Positions 17,837-26,028 of a stretch of 64,000 nt of DNA are shown here, piece after piece (position 1 is the first letter of the stretch; each line of letters begins with the position of its first letter). The notes under the pieces were generated by a model. It did no database searches. It was not told the DNA's origin and saw only the letters and a program-made list of their open reading frames with translations. Source of the stretch: Arachidicoccus soli (GTDB lineage Bacteria; Bacteroidota; Bacteroidia; Chitinophagales; Chitinophagaceae). The translations under genes and the position numbers were made by a program. Where the stretch lies: contig NZ_CP032489.1 of NCBI RefSeq assembly GCF_003600625.1, forward strand, positions 1,922,001-1,986,000, given 5' to 3'.

Positions 17837-18969
17837 AGCCATTAGAAAATCTAATTGTTTTAGAGTTTTGCCAATATATGTCGGGACCATCTGCAGGATT
17901 ACGCCTGGCTGACTTAGGTGCGCGCGTTATAAAAATTGAAAGGCCGGATATTGGGGACAGTGGTCGACAATTGGCAGTTAAAGATTTATTTATAGGGGGC
18001 AATAGTATATTGTTTCATACTATTAACAGGAATAAAGAATCTTATGCAGCTAATTTAAAGGACCAAACAGATCTTGAAAAAATCAAAAAACTTATTCTCA
18101 AGGCGGATATACTCATCCACAATTTTAGGCCAAAAGTAATGGAGAAACTAGGTTTGGGATTTGAGGACATTCAATTGTTAAACCCGCGATTAATCTATGC
18201 AGAAATAAGTGGATATGGCAAAAAGGGACCCTGGAAAAAGAAACCGGGCCAAGATCTGCTCTTGCAATCAATCTCTGGTCTGACTTGGTTATCCGGAGAC
18301 AAATCGGCCCCACCCATTCCATTCGGGTTGTCCATTGCAGATTATATGTGTGGTACACATTTAACACAAGGCATATTAGCTGCACTGATCAAAAGAAATA
18401 AAACAAAACTTGGTTCCTTGATTGAAGTAAATTTACTTTCCACCTTAATCGATTTTCAGTTTGAAGTAATAACGACCTATTTAAATGATGGAGGAAAACT
18501 GCCGCAAAGAGCTGAGAATGGCAATGCGCACGCTTACCTGAGTGCACCTTACGGCATTTATAAAACGCTGGACGGGTATTTGGTGGTAGCCATGGAGAAC
18601 TTAGAATATCTAGGGAAAAATATTGATTTGATTGAAATAAAGAACTTTGTAAAAGAAAATTTCTCTCAAAGGGATAAAGTAATGGAAATGCTTCAATCCC
18701 ATTTCCAGCTCAAAACCACCAAGCATTGGCTTCTTTTGTTAGAATCCGCAAAAATATGGTGTGCAGGTGTTTTAAACTACCATCAATTTTTAAATCACAA
18801 TGGATTTAAGGTTTTAAATATGACACAGGAGATTTCATTGCCAAATCAGCAGAAAATAATAACAACGAGGTGCCCGATCAGAATCGATGGCGAGAAATAT
18901 TTTTCTAAAAAACCCGGTCCCATTTTAGGAGAGAATACTTTCTCCATAGACGAAGAAATCTTTCATTAA
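17833..18969 (+). CDS. Class III CoA-transferase (CaiB/BaiF family), copy 1
   Basis: Class III CoA-transferases move CoA between carboxylic acids through a mixed anhydride and an aspartyl-CoA thioester. This 378-residue protein has the family N-terminus (LEFCQYMSGPSAGLRLADLGARVIKIERP), the HNFRP segment (residues 96-100), the SGYGKKGPWKKKPGQDLLLQSISGL region at 126-150, and the presumed catalytic Asp170 in FGLSIADYMCGTH, aligned with the active Asp of formyl-CoA transferase. It overlaps the preceding gene by four bases and lies 19 bases before a close paralogue. The substrate acid and CoA donor are unknown. It is a little shorter than many family members (about 400), but no core motif is missing. 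Confidence 0.88.
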   Translation: MKPLENLIVLEFCQYMSGPSAGLRLADLGARVIKIERPDIGDSGRQLAVKDLFIGGNSILFHTINRNKESYAANLKDQTDLEKIKKLILKADILIHNFRPKVMEKLGLGFEDIQLLNPRLIYAEISGYGKKGPWKKKPGQDLLLQSISGLTWLSGDKSAPPIPFGLSIADYMCGTHLTQGILAALIKRNKTKLGSLIEVNLLSTLIDFQFEVITTYLNDGGKLPQRAENGNAHAYLSAPYGIYKTLDGYLVVAMENLEYLGKNIDLIEIKNFVKENFSQRDKVMEMLQSHFQLKTTKHWLLLLESAKIWCAGVLNYHQFLNHNGFKVLNMTQEISLPNQQKIITTRCPIRIDGEKYFSKKPGPILGENTFSIDEEIFH

Positions 18970-18988
18970 TTTTACCAAGAACAGCGTT

Positions 18989-20185
18989 ATGTGCAAGCCA
19001 TTAGAAGATATTTTAATAATAGATTTTAGCCAATTTCTATCAGGGCCCTCAGCAAGTTTAAGACTTGCCGATTTGGGTGCTCGTGTGATAAAAATTGAGA
19101 AACCCTTGACAGGAGACATTTCCAGACATATGTATATTTCCAATGTGGAAATGAATGGTGCTTCCTCTGTATTCCACGCAATAAACAGGAATAAAGAAAG
19201 TTTCACTGCAGACTTAAAATCAGAAAAAGATAAAGAGGAATTAAAAGAGCTGATAAGACAAGCTGATATTGTCATGCACAATTTCAGACCTGGTGTGATG
19301 GAAAGACTAGGCTTTAATTATTCAGCCGTGAAGGCTATCAAAAATGATATTATCTACGGAGAGATAAGCGGCTATGGAACGGAAGGGCCTTGGAAATTCA
19401 AACCAGGGCAAGACCTTTTATTACAAGCACTTTCAGGAATTTGCTGGTTAAGTGGAAATCAAGAAATGGCGCCGGTACCGATGGGCATCTCATTAGTCGA
19501 TATAGCAGCCGGTGCACATTTAGTACAAGGTCTTTTAGCATGTTTATATCGGAAAGGAATAACTGGTGAAGGAGGATTGGTTCAAGTCAGTATGCTTGAG
19601 TCTGCATGTGATTTGCAATTTGAATCTATTACGACTTACCTGAATGATGGCAATGAACTGCCGCAACGCACAAAAACAAGCAATGCAAATGCATATTTGG
19701 GAGCGCCTTATGGAATTTATAAAACACTCAACGGTTACTTATCATTAGCGATGGGTTCTATTCCAACACTAGGCGAATTGATTAATTGCGCTCCTTTAAA
19801 TAAATACAAGACACCTACAAGTTGGTTTAGGCACAGAGAAGAAATAAAAGAGATTTTAGAAGGCTTTTTGTGCAGAAGAACAACAGAACATTGGTTATCT
19901 ATCCTAGAACCAGCTGATATTTGGTGTGCGGAAGTTTTGACTTGGGACAAATTAATTGAACATGAAGGCTTTAAAAAACTAAACATGATTCAAAAAGTTG
20001 AGATGAAAGACGGATATAATTTTTTAACTACAAGATGTCCGATTATATTTGACAATCAAACTTTATTATCAGCAAAAGGTACTCCAAAACTTGGAGAAGA
20101 TAATCAAGCAATTGCAGAGGAATTTTTAAAACAGCATTTACTTACCCATGCAGTACATAAACAAGAAATTAAGAGTTGCAGTTAG
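18989..20185 (+). CDS. Class III CoA-transferase (CaiB/BaiF family), copy 2
   Basis: This 398-residue paralogue of the preceding protein shares long stretches with it (DFSQFLSGPSASLRLADLG, AINRNKESFTADLK, MHNFRPGVMERLGF, EISGYGTEGPWKFKPGQD). The presumed nucleophile is Asp171 in MGISLVDIAAGAH. Both copies therefore look catalytically competent. Class III enzymes form interlocked homodimers; two adjacent non-identical copies may form a heterodimer or act on two different acids. The end of this gene overlaps the next reading frame by 38 bases, pointing to coupled translation. Tandem duplication followed by divergence is the simplest origin. Confidence 0.88.
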   Translation: MCKPLEDILIIDFSQFLSGPSASLRLADLGARVIKIEKPLTGDISRHMYISNVEMNGASSVFHAINRNKESFTADLKSEKDKEELKELIRQADIVMHNFRPGVMERLGFNYSAVKAIKNDIIYGEISGYGTEGPWKFKPGQDLLLQALSGICWLSGNQEMAPVPMGISLVDIAAGAHLVQGLLACLYRKGITGEGGLVQVSMLESACDLQFESITTYLNDGNELPQRTKTSNANAYLGAPYGIYKTLNGYLSLAMGSIPTLGELINCAPLNKYKTPTSWFRHREEIKEILEGFLCRRTTEHWLSILEPADIWCAEVLTWDKLIEHEGFKKLNMIQKVEMKDGYNFLTTRCPIIFDNQTLLSAKGTPKLGEDNQAIAEEFLKQHLLTHAVHKQEIKSCS

Positions 20186-21383
20186 GAAATTTACACCGTT
20201 TGAAAATGCCTTGGAAAAAATCTGGCATTCTTTCAAGGTGCAAACGAATACGGAATTTGAGCTTGAGTATTCTTCAATGGATTTAACGGAATTACATCAA
20301 TCTTTATTCGAGGAAGGTGGTTTACAGAATGGTAGCTGGGATATTGTTCAATTAAGTTCAGATTGGGTCTCAGAAGCTTTTAACAAAGGAGCAATCGAAG
20401 ATTTAGCACCTTTTATTGCACAGAATGAAAAAGAGGTTTATTTACAAAACTGGCCGCCCTCTCTGCGAAGAAGCCAGACTTTTGAAAACAAAATTTACGG
20501 TATACCTTTTCATGATGGTCCGGAATGTATGATTTATCGTACAGATTTATTTGAAAGCGAAGAAAATAAAGCTAAATTTAAAGCGCTGTTTGCGGAAGAA
20601 TTAGAGGTTCCTAAATCATGGGGGAAATTTTTGCAGGTAGCTACATTTTTCAGCTCTTTACAACAAGGATTTTACGGCACTGCTTTGGCTGCATTTCCTG
20701 ACGGGCACAATGCGGTATATGATTTTTGCATTCAAGCCTGGTCCAGAGGCGGAGTGTTTCTAAGAAAAGATAATTCAATTAATATAGATATTCCTCAAAT
20801 TGTTGAAGGATTAAATTTTTACAGAGATTTTATTCAATCAAAAAATAGCATTCACCCTCAAAGTAAAAATTTCGACTCCGTAAGACTTGGGCAGGCATTT
20901 GCCAATGGTGAAATTGCCATGATGATTAATTGGTTTGGGTTTGCAGCTTATGCACAATTAGAAGGCCTTCCAAAGGTCAAAAATAATGTTGGCGTATGTG
21001 AAATTCCCACTGACGGGGAAAATAAAAGCATCTCGCCTAATTCCTATTGGATTTATTCCATCGCCAAAGGTTCTCAAAATAAGCATATTGCCTACGAATT
21101 TATTTCTTTTGCAACCAATCAAATCAATGATTGTATATTAACTTTAGAAGGGGGCATTGGCTGCAGATTGACAACATATAAGGATGAAGAAATAAACAGA
21201 CAAATTCCGTTTTTCAATCAATTAGAAATCTTACACAGCTATGCAACTGAGCTGCCCAACCTACCTCAATGGGCCAGCGTGGCGCATCACATTGACAATT
21301 TAATGTTACAGGTAATGAACACAAATACGCCCATTGAATTATTAGTAAAAGAAACCCAAAAACTTATTTCAAATAATACTTAG
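20148..21383 (+). CDS. Solute-binding-protein-fold protein without signal peptide (SBP-2)
   Basis: This 411-residue protein is a second SBP family 1/8-like protein, only distantly similar to SBP-1. Recognisable parts are WDIVQLSSDWVSEAFNKGAIEDLAPF, NKIYGIPFHDGPECMIYRTDLFE (the hinge-side sugar-binding region of many SBPs), FANGEIAMMINWFGFAAYA and SPNSYWIYSIAKGSQNKHIAYEF. The N-terminus (MQYINKKLRVAVRKFTPF) leads straight into the first beta strand of the fold with no signal peptide, so the protein is predicted to remain in the cytoplasm. Its start lies inside the 3' end of the CoA-transferase gene (38-base overlap). No ABC transporter partner is visible. Confidence 0.75.
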   Translation: MQYINKKLRVAVRKFTPFENALEKIWHSFKVQTNTEFELEYSSMDLTELHQSLFEEGGLQNGSWDIVQLSSDWVSEAFNKGAIEDLAPFIAQNEKEVYLQNWPPSLRRSQTFENKIYGIPFHDGPECMIYRTDLFESEENKAKFKALFAEELEVPKSWGKFLQVATFFSSLQQGFYGTALAAFPDGHNAVYDFCIQAWSRGGVFLRKDNSINIDIPQIVEGLNFYRDFIQSKNSIHPQSKNFDSVRLGQAFANGEIAMMINWFGFAAYAQLEGLPKVKNNVGVCEIPTDGENKSISPNSYWIYSIAKGSQNKHIAYEFISFATNQINDCILTLEGGIGCRLTTYKDEEINRQIPFFNQLEILHSYATELPNLPQWASVAHHIDNLMLQVMNTNTPIELLVKETQKLISNNT

Positions 21384-21389
21384 CACCCC

Positions 21390-22454
21390 ATGCAAATAAT
21401 TGACAAAGTACTTATGCCAAAAACAAAAATCCCCATTATTATAATAGGCGCTAGCAGCATTGTAAAAGATGCACATTTACCGGCTTACAAGAATGGCGGA
21501 TTTGAAGTATTCGGCATTTTAAATAGAACAAAATCCAAAGCCGAATTATTAGCAACAGCATACAATATCCCAAATGTATTTAATAACTTAAAAGAGGCTA
21601 TTGCAGCGGCACCGGAAAAAGTAATTTATGACATTGCCATCATGCCACAACAATATTTGGATATTTTAAATGAACTACCTGATGGTTCAATTATTCTTCT
21701 CCAAAAACCAATGGGTGAAACCCTTGATGAGGCAAAAGAGATTTTAGCTGTATGTAGAAGAAAAAAACATATTGCCGCCATCAATTTTCAGTTGCGCCAT
21801 GCACCGTTTATTATTGCAGCTAGAAAATTAATAGAAGAGGGTCAGATTGGCGAAATCTACGATTTTGAAGTAAGGCTTACGACCTTTACTCCCTGGGATA
21901 TTTTCCCCATAATTGCCTTAAACAAAAGACTGGAAATACTGTATCACAGTATTCATTATATGGACCTAATACGCTCTTTTTTAGGCAACCCAAAATCGAT
22001 TGTGAGTAAGACTTTCGGGCATCCCATCAAAACCTATTCGTCTACCAGAACGACGACCATATTCGATTATGGAGAGGATACAAGAGCAGTAATTAATACC
22101 AATCACGATCACCATTTTGGTCCGAAAAATCAAGAAAGTTTTATTAAAATGGAAGGCACAAAAGGTGCAATCAAAATAAAGATGGGTCTATTATTAGATT
22201 ATCCTCATGGCGTTCCCGATAAATTTGAATATTGTTTTTTAGAAGAAAATAAAGAAACGGAATGGATAGAATATAAAATAGATGGCAGCTGGTTTCCTGA
22301 AGCATTTACGAATATCATGGCTGGCTTAATGCGCTTCGCAGAAGGAACTGAGCATTGCTTACCTACCCATGTGGAAGATGTAATCCACACAATGGAAATC
22401 GTGGAAAGTGCCTATCTATCTAATGAAAAAGACGGGCAGTTATTAAAAGCTTAA
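21390..22454 (+). CDS. Gfo/Idh/MocA-family NAD(P)-dependent oxidoreductase
   Basis: Family members oxidise or reduce hydroxyl groups of sugars, inositols and related compounds. The Rossmann nucleotide-binding segment is IPIIIIGASSIVKDAHLPAY; the EKP-type lysine motif appears as ILLQKPMGETLDEAKEIL near residue 108; and the C-terminal domain has the substrate-side HSIHYMDLIRSFLG segment with His residues. Translation may begin at 21390 or at an in-frame ATG at 21414, which lies closer to the Rossmann strand; both are possible. It follows SBP-2 by six bases and precedes maoC by 18. It may supply the acid or keto acid used by the CoA-transferases, which is inference. Confidence 0.85.
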   Translation: MQIIDKVLMPKTKIPIIIIGASSIVKDAHLPAYKNGGFEVFGILNRTKSKAELLATAYNIPNVFNNLKEAIAAAPEKVIYDIAIMPQQYLDILNELPDGSIILLQKPMGETLDEAKEILAVCRRKKHIAAINFQLRHAPFIIAARKLIEEGQIGEIYDFEVRLTTFTPWDIFPIIALNKRLEILYHSIHYMDLIRSFLGNPKSIVSKTFGHPIKTYSSTRTTTIFDYGEDTRAVINTNHDHHFGPKNQESFIKMEGTKGAIKIKMGLLLDYPHGVPDKFEYCFLEENKETEWIEYKIDGSWFPEAFTNIMAGLMRFAEGTEHCLPTHVEDVIHTMEIVESAYLSNEKDGQLLKA

Positions 22455-22472
22455 CTACAAAAACGCATTACA

Positions 22473-22913
22473 ATGCATATCAAAACTGAATTTTTTGAAG
22501 ACTATATTTTAGGCGACTCGAGAGAAAGTTTGGGCAGAACTATTACCGAGACAGATTTTGTTTTGCACGCAGGACAAACAGGTGATTTTTTCCCGCACCA
22601 TATGGATGCGGAATGGTGCAAAACGCAACCATTTAAGCAACGTATTGCCCATGGAACCCTTATATTTAGCGTGGCCATTGGTCAAACTGCAAGTCAAATT
22701 AACCCTGAAGCCTTCTCTAAAGGATATGATCGTCTTCGTTTTATAAAACCGGTATTTATTGGAGATACTATTCATACTAAAATAGCTATATCCGAAAAAT
22801 CTGAAGACAAGAAGGCGGGTTATGGAAAAATTGTGGAACATGTAGAGGTCTATAATCAAAACAACGAAATTGTAATGGTTTGCGATCATATTTTATTGGC
22901 AAAAAAGAAATAA
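22473..22913 (+). CDS. MaoC-like hot-dog-fold enoyl-CoA hydratase/dehydratase
   Basis: The 146-residue protein is a single hot-dog domain of the MaoC/hydratase-2 type, which adds or removes water from acyl-CoA thioesters. The catalytic dyad is visible in [13 protein letters not shown] as Asp38 and His43 (D-x4-H), followed by the conserved [14 protein letters not shown] segment. It is expected to act on the CoA thioester made by the CoA-transferases, for instance dehydrating a beta-hydroxyacyl-CoA. Its position between the oxidoreductase and the permease, with gaps of 18 and 11 bases, ties it to the operon. The actual substrate is unknown. Confidence 0.88.
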   Translation: MHIKTEFFEDYILGDSRESLGRTITETDFVLHAGQTGDFFPHHMDAEWCKTQPFKQRIAHGTLIFSVAIGQTASQINPEAFSKGYDRLRFIKPVFIGDTIHTKIAISEKSEDKKAGYGKIVEHVEVYNQNNEIVMVCDHILLAKKK

Positions 22914-22924
22914 CAGCTTTATAA

Positions 22925-23962
22925 ATGATTACACCTAATCCTATTGAAGGTATTGGATTCCATGCAGCCGGTGCCGCCTCCGCCTCCACTTGTTATCTTC
23001 CGTTTCACAAGACCAAGAAATGGTCCTGGGTGGCATACTGGTTAATACAATCCTTGTTCGCATGGATTTTAGCTCCTTTGGTTATTGCGTTGATAACCGT
23101 ACCGGATTTTTTTGACGTCATTAAACAATCCCCTAGCAACATAGTTTGGCTGACATTTTTATTAGGAGGTATGTACGGCTTTGGAGGTATGTCTTTTGGC
23201 TTTGCAACCAGATATATCGGCTACTCACTTACCTACGCCATTTCAATCGGGCTTTCAGCGGTTCTGGGTACTGTTTTGCCTTTATTAATCAAAGGAAATC
23301 TAATCGGTTATTTTCAACAAAGTGGTGGTAATATTATTTTGATCGGAATGATTGTAGCTCTTTTGGGCGTAGCACTTTGTGGCTTGGCAGGATTTAAAAA
23401 AGAAAGGGAGGTCAAGGCAGAAAACAAGGGTAAATTCAATATGAAAAAAGGATTTATGCTGGCAGCAGTTGCCGGCGTTTTATCCGGCGTGTTTAATATT
23501 GCATTAGAAATTGGACAGCCTATTGCTGATTTGGCATCAAAAAAAGGTGCGGGCATTTATGAAGATAATGCCAAACTTATTATAGCTACTGCAGGTTGCT
23601 TTGTCATAAATGTTATTTGGTTTACATGTTTGGGCATCAAACAAAAAAATCTCGTAGAACTCACTGTCAAAAGCAATATACCTAAACCCACCTTATTTAG
23701 AAATTTTTTATGGGCGGCATTTGGTGGTGTACTTTGGTGCATGCAGTTTTTCTTTTACGGCTTAGGGCATGTAAAAATGGGTAGGTTTCAGTTTGCAAGC
23801 TGGGTCATTCACATGTCGATGCTTATATTTTTTAGCTTCCTCGTTGGCATAGCCATGAAAGAATGGAGAAATGTCTCCAAGAAAACTTATGCCACGCTAA
23901 TCATTGCTTTAATTGTTTTAGGTGCATCATTTTTTATTCTTTCTTTTGGTAGCATGCAGTAA
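22925..23962 (+). CDS. Second RhaT-family permease (rhamnose/proton symporter paralogue)
   Basis: This 345-residue integral membrane protein is clearly a RhaT-family permease with about ten membrane segments. Shared marks with the 7307-8383 protein include GIGFHAAGAASASTCYLPFHKTKKWSW, GMSFGFATRYIGYSLTYAIS, WCMQFFFYGLGHVKMG and the C-terminal AMKEWRNVSKKTY. Because a RhaT already serves the rhamnose operon, and this gene ends the CoA-transferase operon, it probably carries a related deoxy sugar or sugar acid. Its stop codon (23960-23962) directly abuts the stop of the convergent GH127 gene (23963-23965), leaving no room for a private terminator. Confidence 0.85.
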   Translation: MITPNPIEGIGFHAAGAASASTCYLPFHKTKKWSWVAYWLIQSLFAWILAPLVIALITVPDFFDVIKQSPSNIVWLTFLLGGMYGFGGMSFGFATRYIGYSLTYAISIGLSAVLGTVLPLLIKGNLIGYFQQSGGNIILIGMIVALLGVALCGLAGFKKEREVKAENKGKFNMKKGFMLAAVAGVLSGVFNIALEIGQPIADLASKKGAGIYEDNAKLIIATAGCFVINVIWFTCLGIKQKNLVELTVKSNIPKPTLFRNFLWAAFGGVLWCMQFFFYGLGHVKMGRFQFASWVIHMSMLIFFSFLVGIAMKEWRNVSKKTYATLIIALIVLGASFFILSFGSMQ

Positions 23963-26017
23963 TCAGTTTCTTATAAAGGGCATCCAAACAGTCATATCAT
24001 CCTTTCCTCTGTTAGCCCAAGAAAAATAGGGAACCATTTGAATAGCAATTGAGGTAGGCTTCTTTAGAGAAACTGAACGATATAATTCATTATCCCAATC
24101 TTGCGTTGGTAATAATGTAGCATTTGTTTTTAAAGAAAGAATAGGTGTATTATCTATCTCCATCATAGATTTCTTCCAAGAGTTATTTTCATTAATCGCG
24201 ATATTCATTATATTGTCTTTGTTCGGCAATCCTATGGATTCCAAGCAATAAACAATTGGGCCGCGCTTCACTGCAACCTGATTTTTTGTGGCTTCCACCA
24301 AAGGGTTCGCTTGCATTAATTGCACAGGCATCGGTAGCAATAATTCTATAGTATCTCCCGGGTGCCAAACTCGATTAATTTCCACATAAGAAGCCGAATG
24401 AATAACTTGATTAAAATCTTTGCCATTTATTTTAATTCTGGCATTTTCACACCATTGCGGAATTCTCAGATAAAAAGAATAAGCTTTTTTAGGTGCCTCT
24501 TTTACATTTATTTTAATATCCCCATTCCAGGGATAATTGGTTATTTCTGAAAGATTCAGAAGAGATCCGTCTTTTAATTTAGTACGAAGGTTATTACCTC
24601 CATATAGATTGAAATAAATGCCATTATCAGATAAGCTATAGAGGTAATCATTTACCTCTGCAATTGTTCGCAGGACATTTGGCGGACAGCAAAAAGATAA
24701 TCCAATATAAGGGTCACGAATTTTAGATGTCCATCTCAAATGAAACGGCAATAATTTATTATAGGCAAGCGGGTTCGAATACAAAAAACTTTTCCCATTC
24801 AAACTAATACCCGACAATACACTATTGTATAAAGCAAGTTCCATTATATCCGCATATTTTTCATTACCGGTAATTTGCAGCATACGCCAGCTCCATAATA
24901 CATTGCCAATATTTGCACATGTCTCATCGTGGGCAGTAAAATTTGGCAATTGATAAGCTCTGCCATAAGCCTGATGAACTTCTTGAATGCTAGCTTGATC
25001 GTAAGTTGTGCCATCTGGCGAAACACCATCATATAAAGCACCACAGCCTCCCGTGATATACATTTTTTTGTATACGACATCTTTCCAGATTTTATTTAAT
25101 GGGGTCAACAAAGACTTATCCCCTGTCTCCATATACAAATCAGCAGCACCTGCATATAGATAATTAGCACGGACTGCATGTCCCATTGCTGTAGTTTGTT
25201 TGCGGAATGGAATTCTATCTTGATTTTGATCTGAACCATTCTTTACCGAATCTCTCAAGTTTAGCAATTTCTCCGCTAAATGTAAATATTTGGCATTTTT
25301 TGTTGTTCGATACAATTCAACCAAACCCATATAATGTGAAGGACAAATCGCCGTCCTTGACAAAGATGTGGAGATCTTACTATAATAATTTTCCAGAAAA
25401 TCAGCAGCTTTCTCTGCCGCATATAATAATTTTTTCTTGCCCGTTGCCCTATAATAAACACAGGCTGCTGTCATCAAATGCCCCATATTATAATCCTCAA
25501 AACTTAGGTTACTCTGAAGTTCGCTTTGGGAAATATCCTTGTTCTTCTCAGCAATTAGTACCGGTGTATGAATATATCCATCTTTCCTTTGAGCTTTAAC
25601 AATGACATTAATAACATAAGTCATCAGACTATCTAATCTTTTACTTTTTGTAAGGGAATACACGGCAGCCACGCTTTCTAGCCATTTGTAAAAATCACCA
25701 TCCATAAATGGGGCGCCATAATGGTTACCTTTAGCCAAACCGGCTGCTATTTGAAAATTCTTAAATGCGTGATGCAAAGTATCAGGGTTATCCAATAATT
25801 GCCACATATTTAGAATCATGGAATCTTTACAAACTTGAAATCTATCAGCCCAAAAACCATTTGTCCACTTAACATCCCCCATATTTATACTGTATAATTT
25901 TGCATATGGGCTTAGGGTCGTATTTGTAATACCGGCATTTTGCGCAGAAGTATTGATCGTTGTGAATAAAGCAAAAAAGACAAATGATATAGTTGCAATT
26001 GATTTAATGGTTCTCAT
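23963..26017 (-). CDS. Secreted GH127-type beta-L-arabinofuranosidase-like glycoside hydrolase (DUF1680)
   Basis: GH127-type enzymes remove beta-L-arabinofuranose using a Zn-bound cysteine nucleophile. The 684-residue protein has a signal peptide (ending near NTSAQ), the GDVKWTNGFWADRF opening, an (alpha/alpha)6 barrel, HDETCANIGNVLWSWRML near residue 364 and LSFCCPPNVLRTIAEVNDYLYS near 440. The Glu and Cys of ETCA together with the CCPPN pair match the Zn-ligand and nucleophile pattern. C-terminal beta domains follow. It is the second gene of a two-gene unit, 11 bases after the GH106 gene. Family GH146 is a close alternative with the same activity. Confidence 0.85.
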   Translation of the reverse strand: MRTIKSIATISFVFFALFTTINTSAQNAGITNTTLSPYAKLYSINMGDVKWTNGFWADRFQVCKDSMILNMWQLLDNPDTLHHAFKNFQIAAGLAKGNHYGAPFMDGDFYKWLESVAAVYSLTKSKRLDSLMTYVINVIVKAQRKDGYIHTPVLIAEKNKDISQSELQSNLSFEDYNMGHLMTAACVYYRATGKKKLLYAAEKAADFLENYYSKISTSLSRTAICPSHYMGLVELYRTTKNAKYLHLAEKLLNLRDSVKNGSDQNQDRIPFRKQTTAMGHAVRANYLYAGAADLYMETGDKSLLTPLNKIWKDVVYKKMYITGGCGALYDGVSPDGTTYDQASIQEVHQAYGRAYQLPNFTAHDETCANIGNVLWSWRMLQITGNEKYADIMELALYNSVLSGISLNGKSFLYSNPLAYNKLLPFHLRWTSKIRDPYIGLSFCCPPNVLRTIAEVNDYLYSLSDNGIYFNLYGGNNLRTKLKDGSLLNLSEITNYPWNGDIKINVKEAPKKAYSFYLRIPQWCENARIKINGKDFNQVIHSASYVEINRVWHPGDTIELLLPMPVQLMQANPLVEATKNQVAVKRGPIVYCLESIGLPNKDNIMNIAINENNSWKKSMMEIDNTPILSLKTNATLLPTQDWDNELYRSVSLKKPTSIAIQMVPYFSWANRGKDDMTVWMPFIRN

Positions 26018-26028
26018 TTTTATATAAT

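Noticed and set aside
16694-21383. Calling the two solute-binding proteins part of a sugar ABC importer
   Set aside because: Neither has a signal peptide, and no permease or ATPase gene is in the window; the genes are coupled to CoA-transferases instead.
22509-22889. A 126-codon minus-strand open frame opposite the MaoC gene
   Set aside because: It is antisense to a well-supported hot-dog-fold gene and has no recognisable domain or start context.
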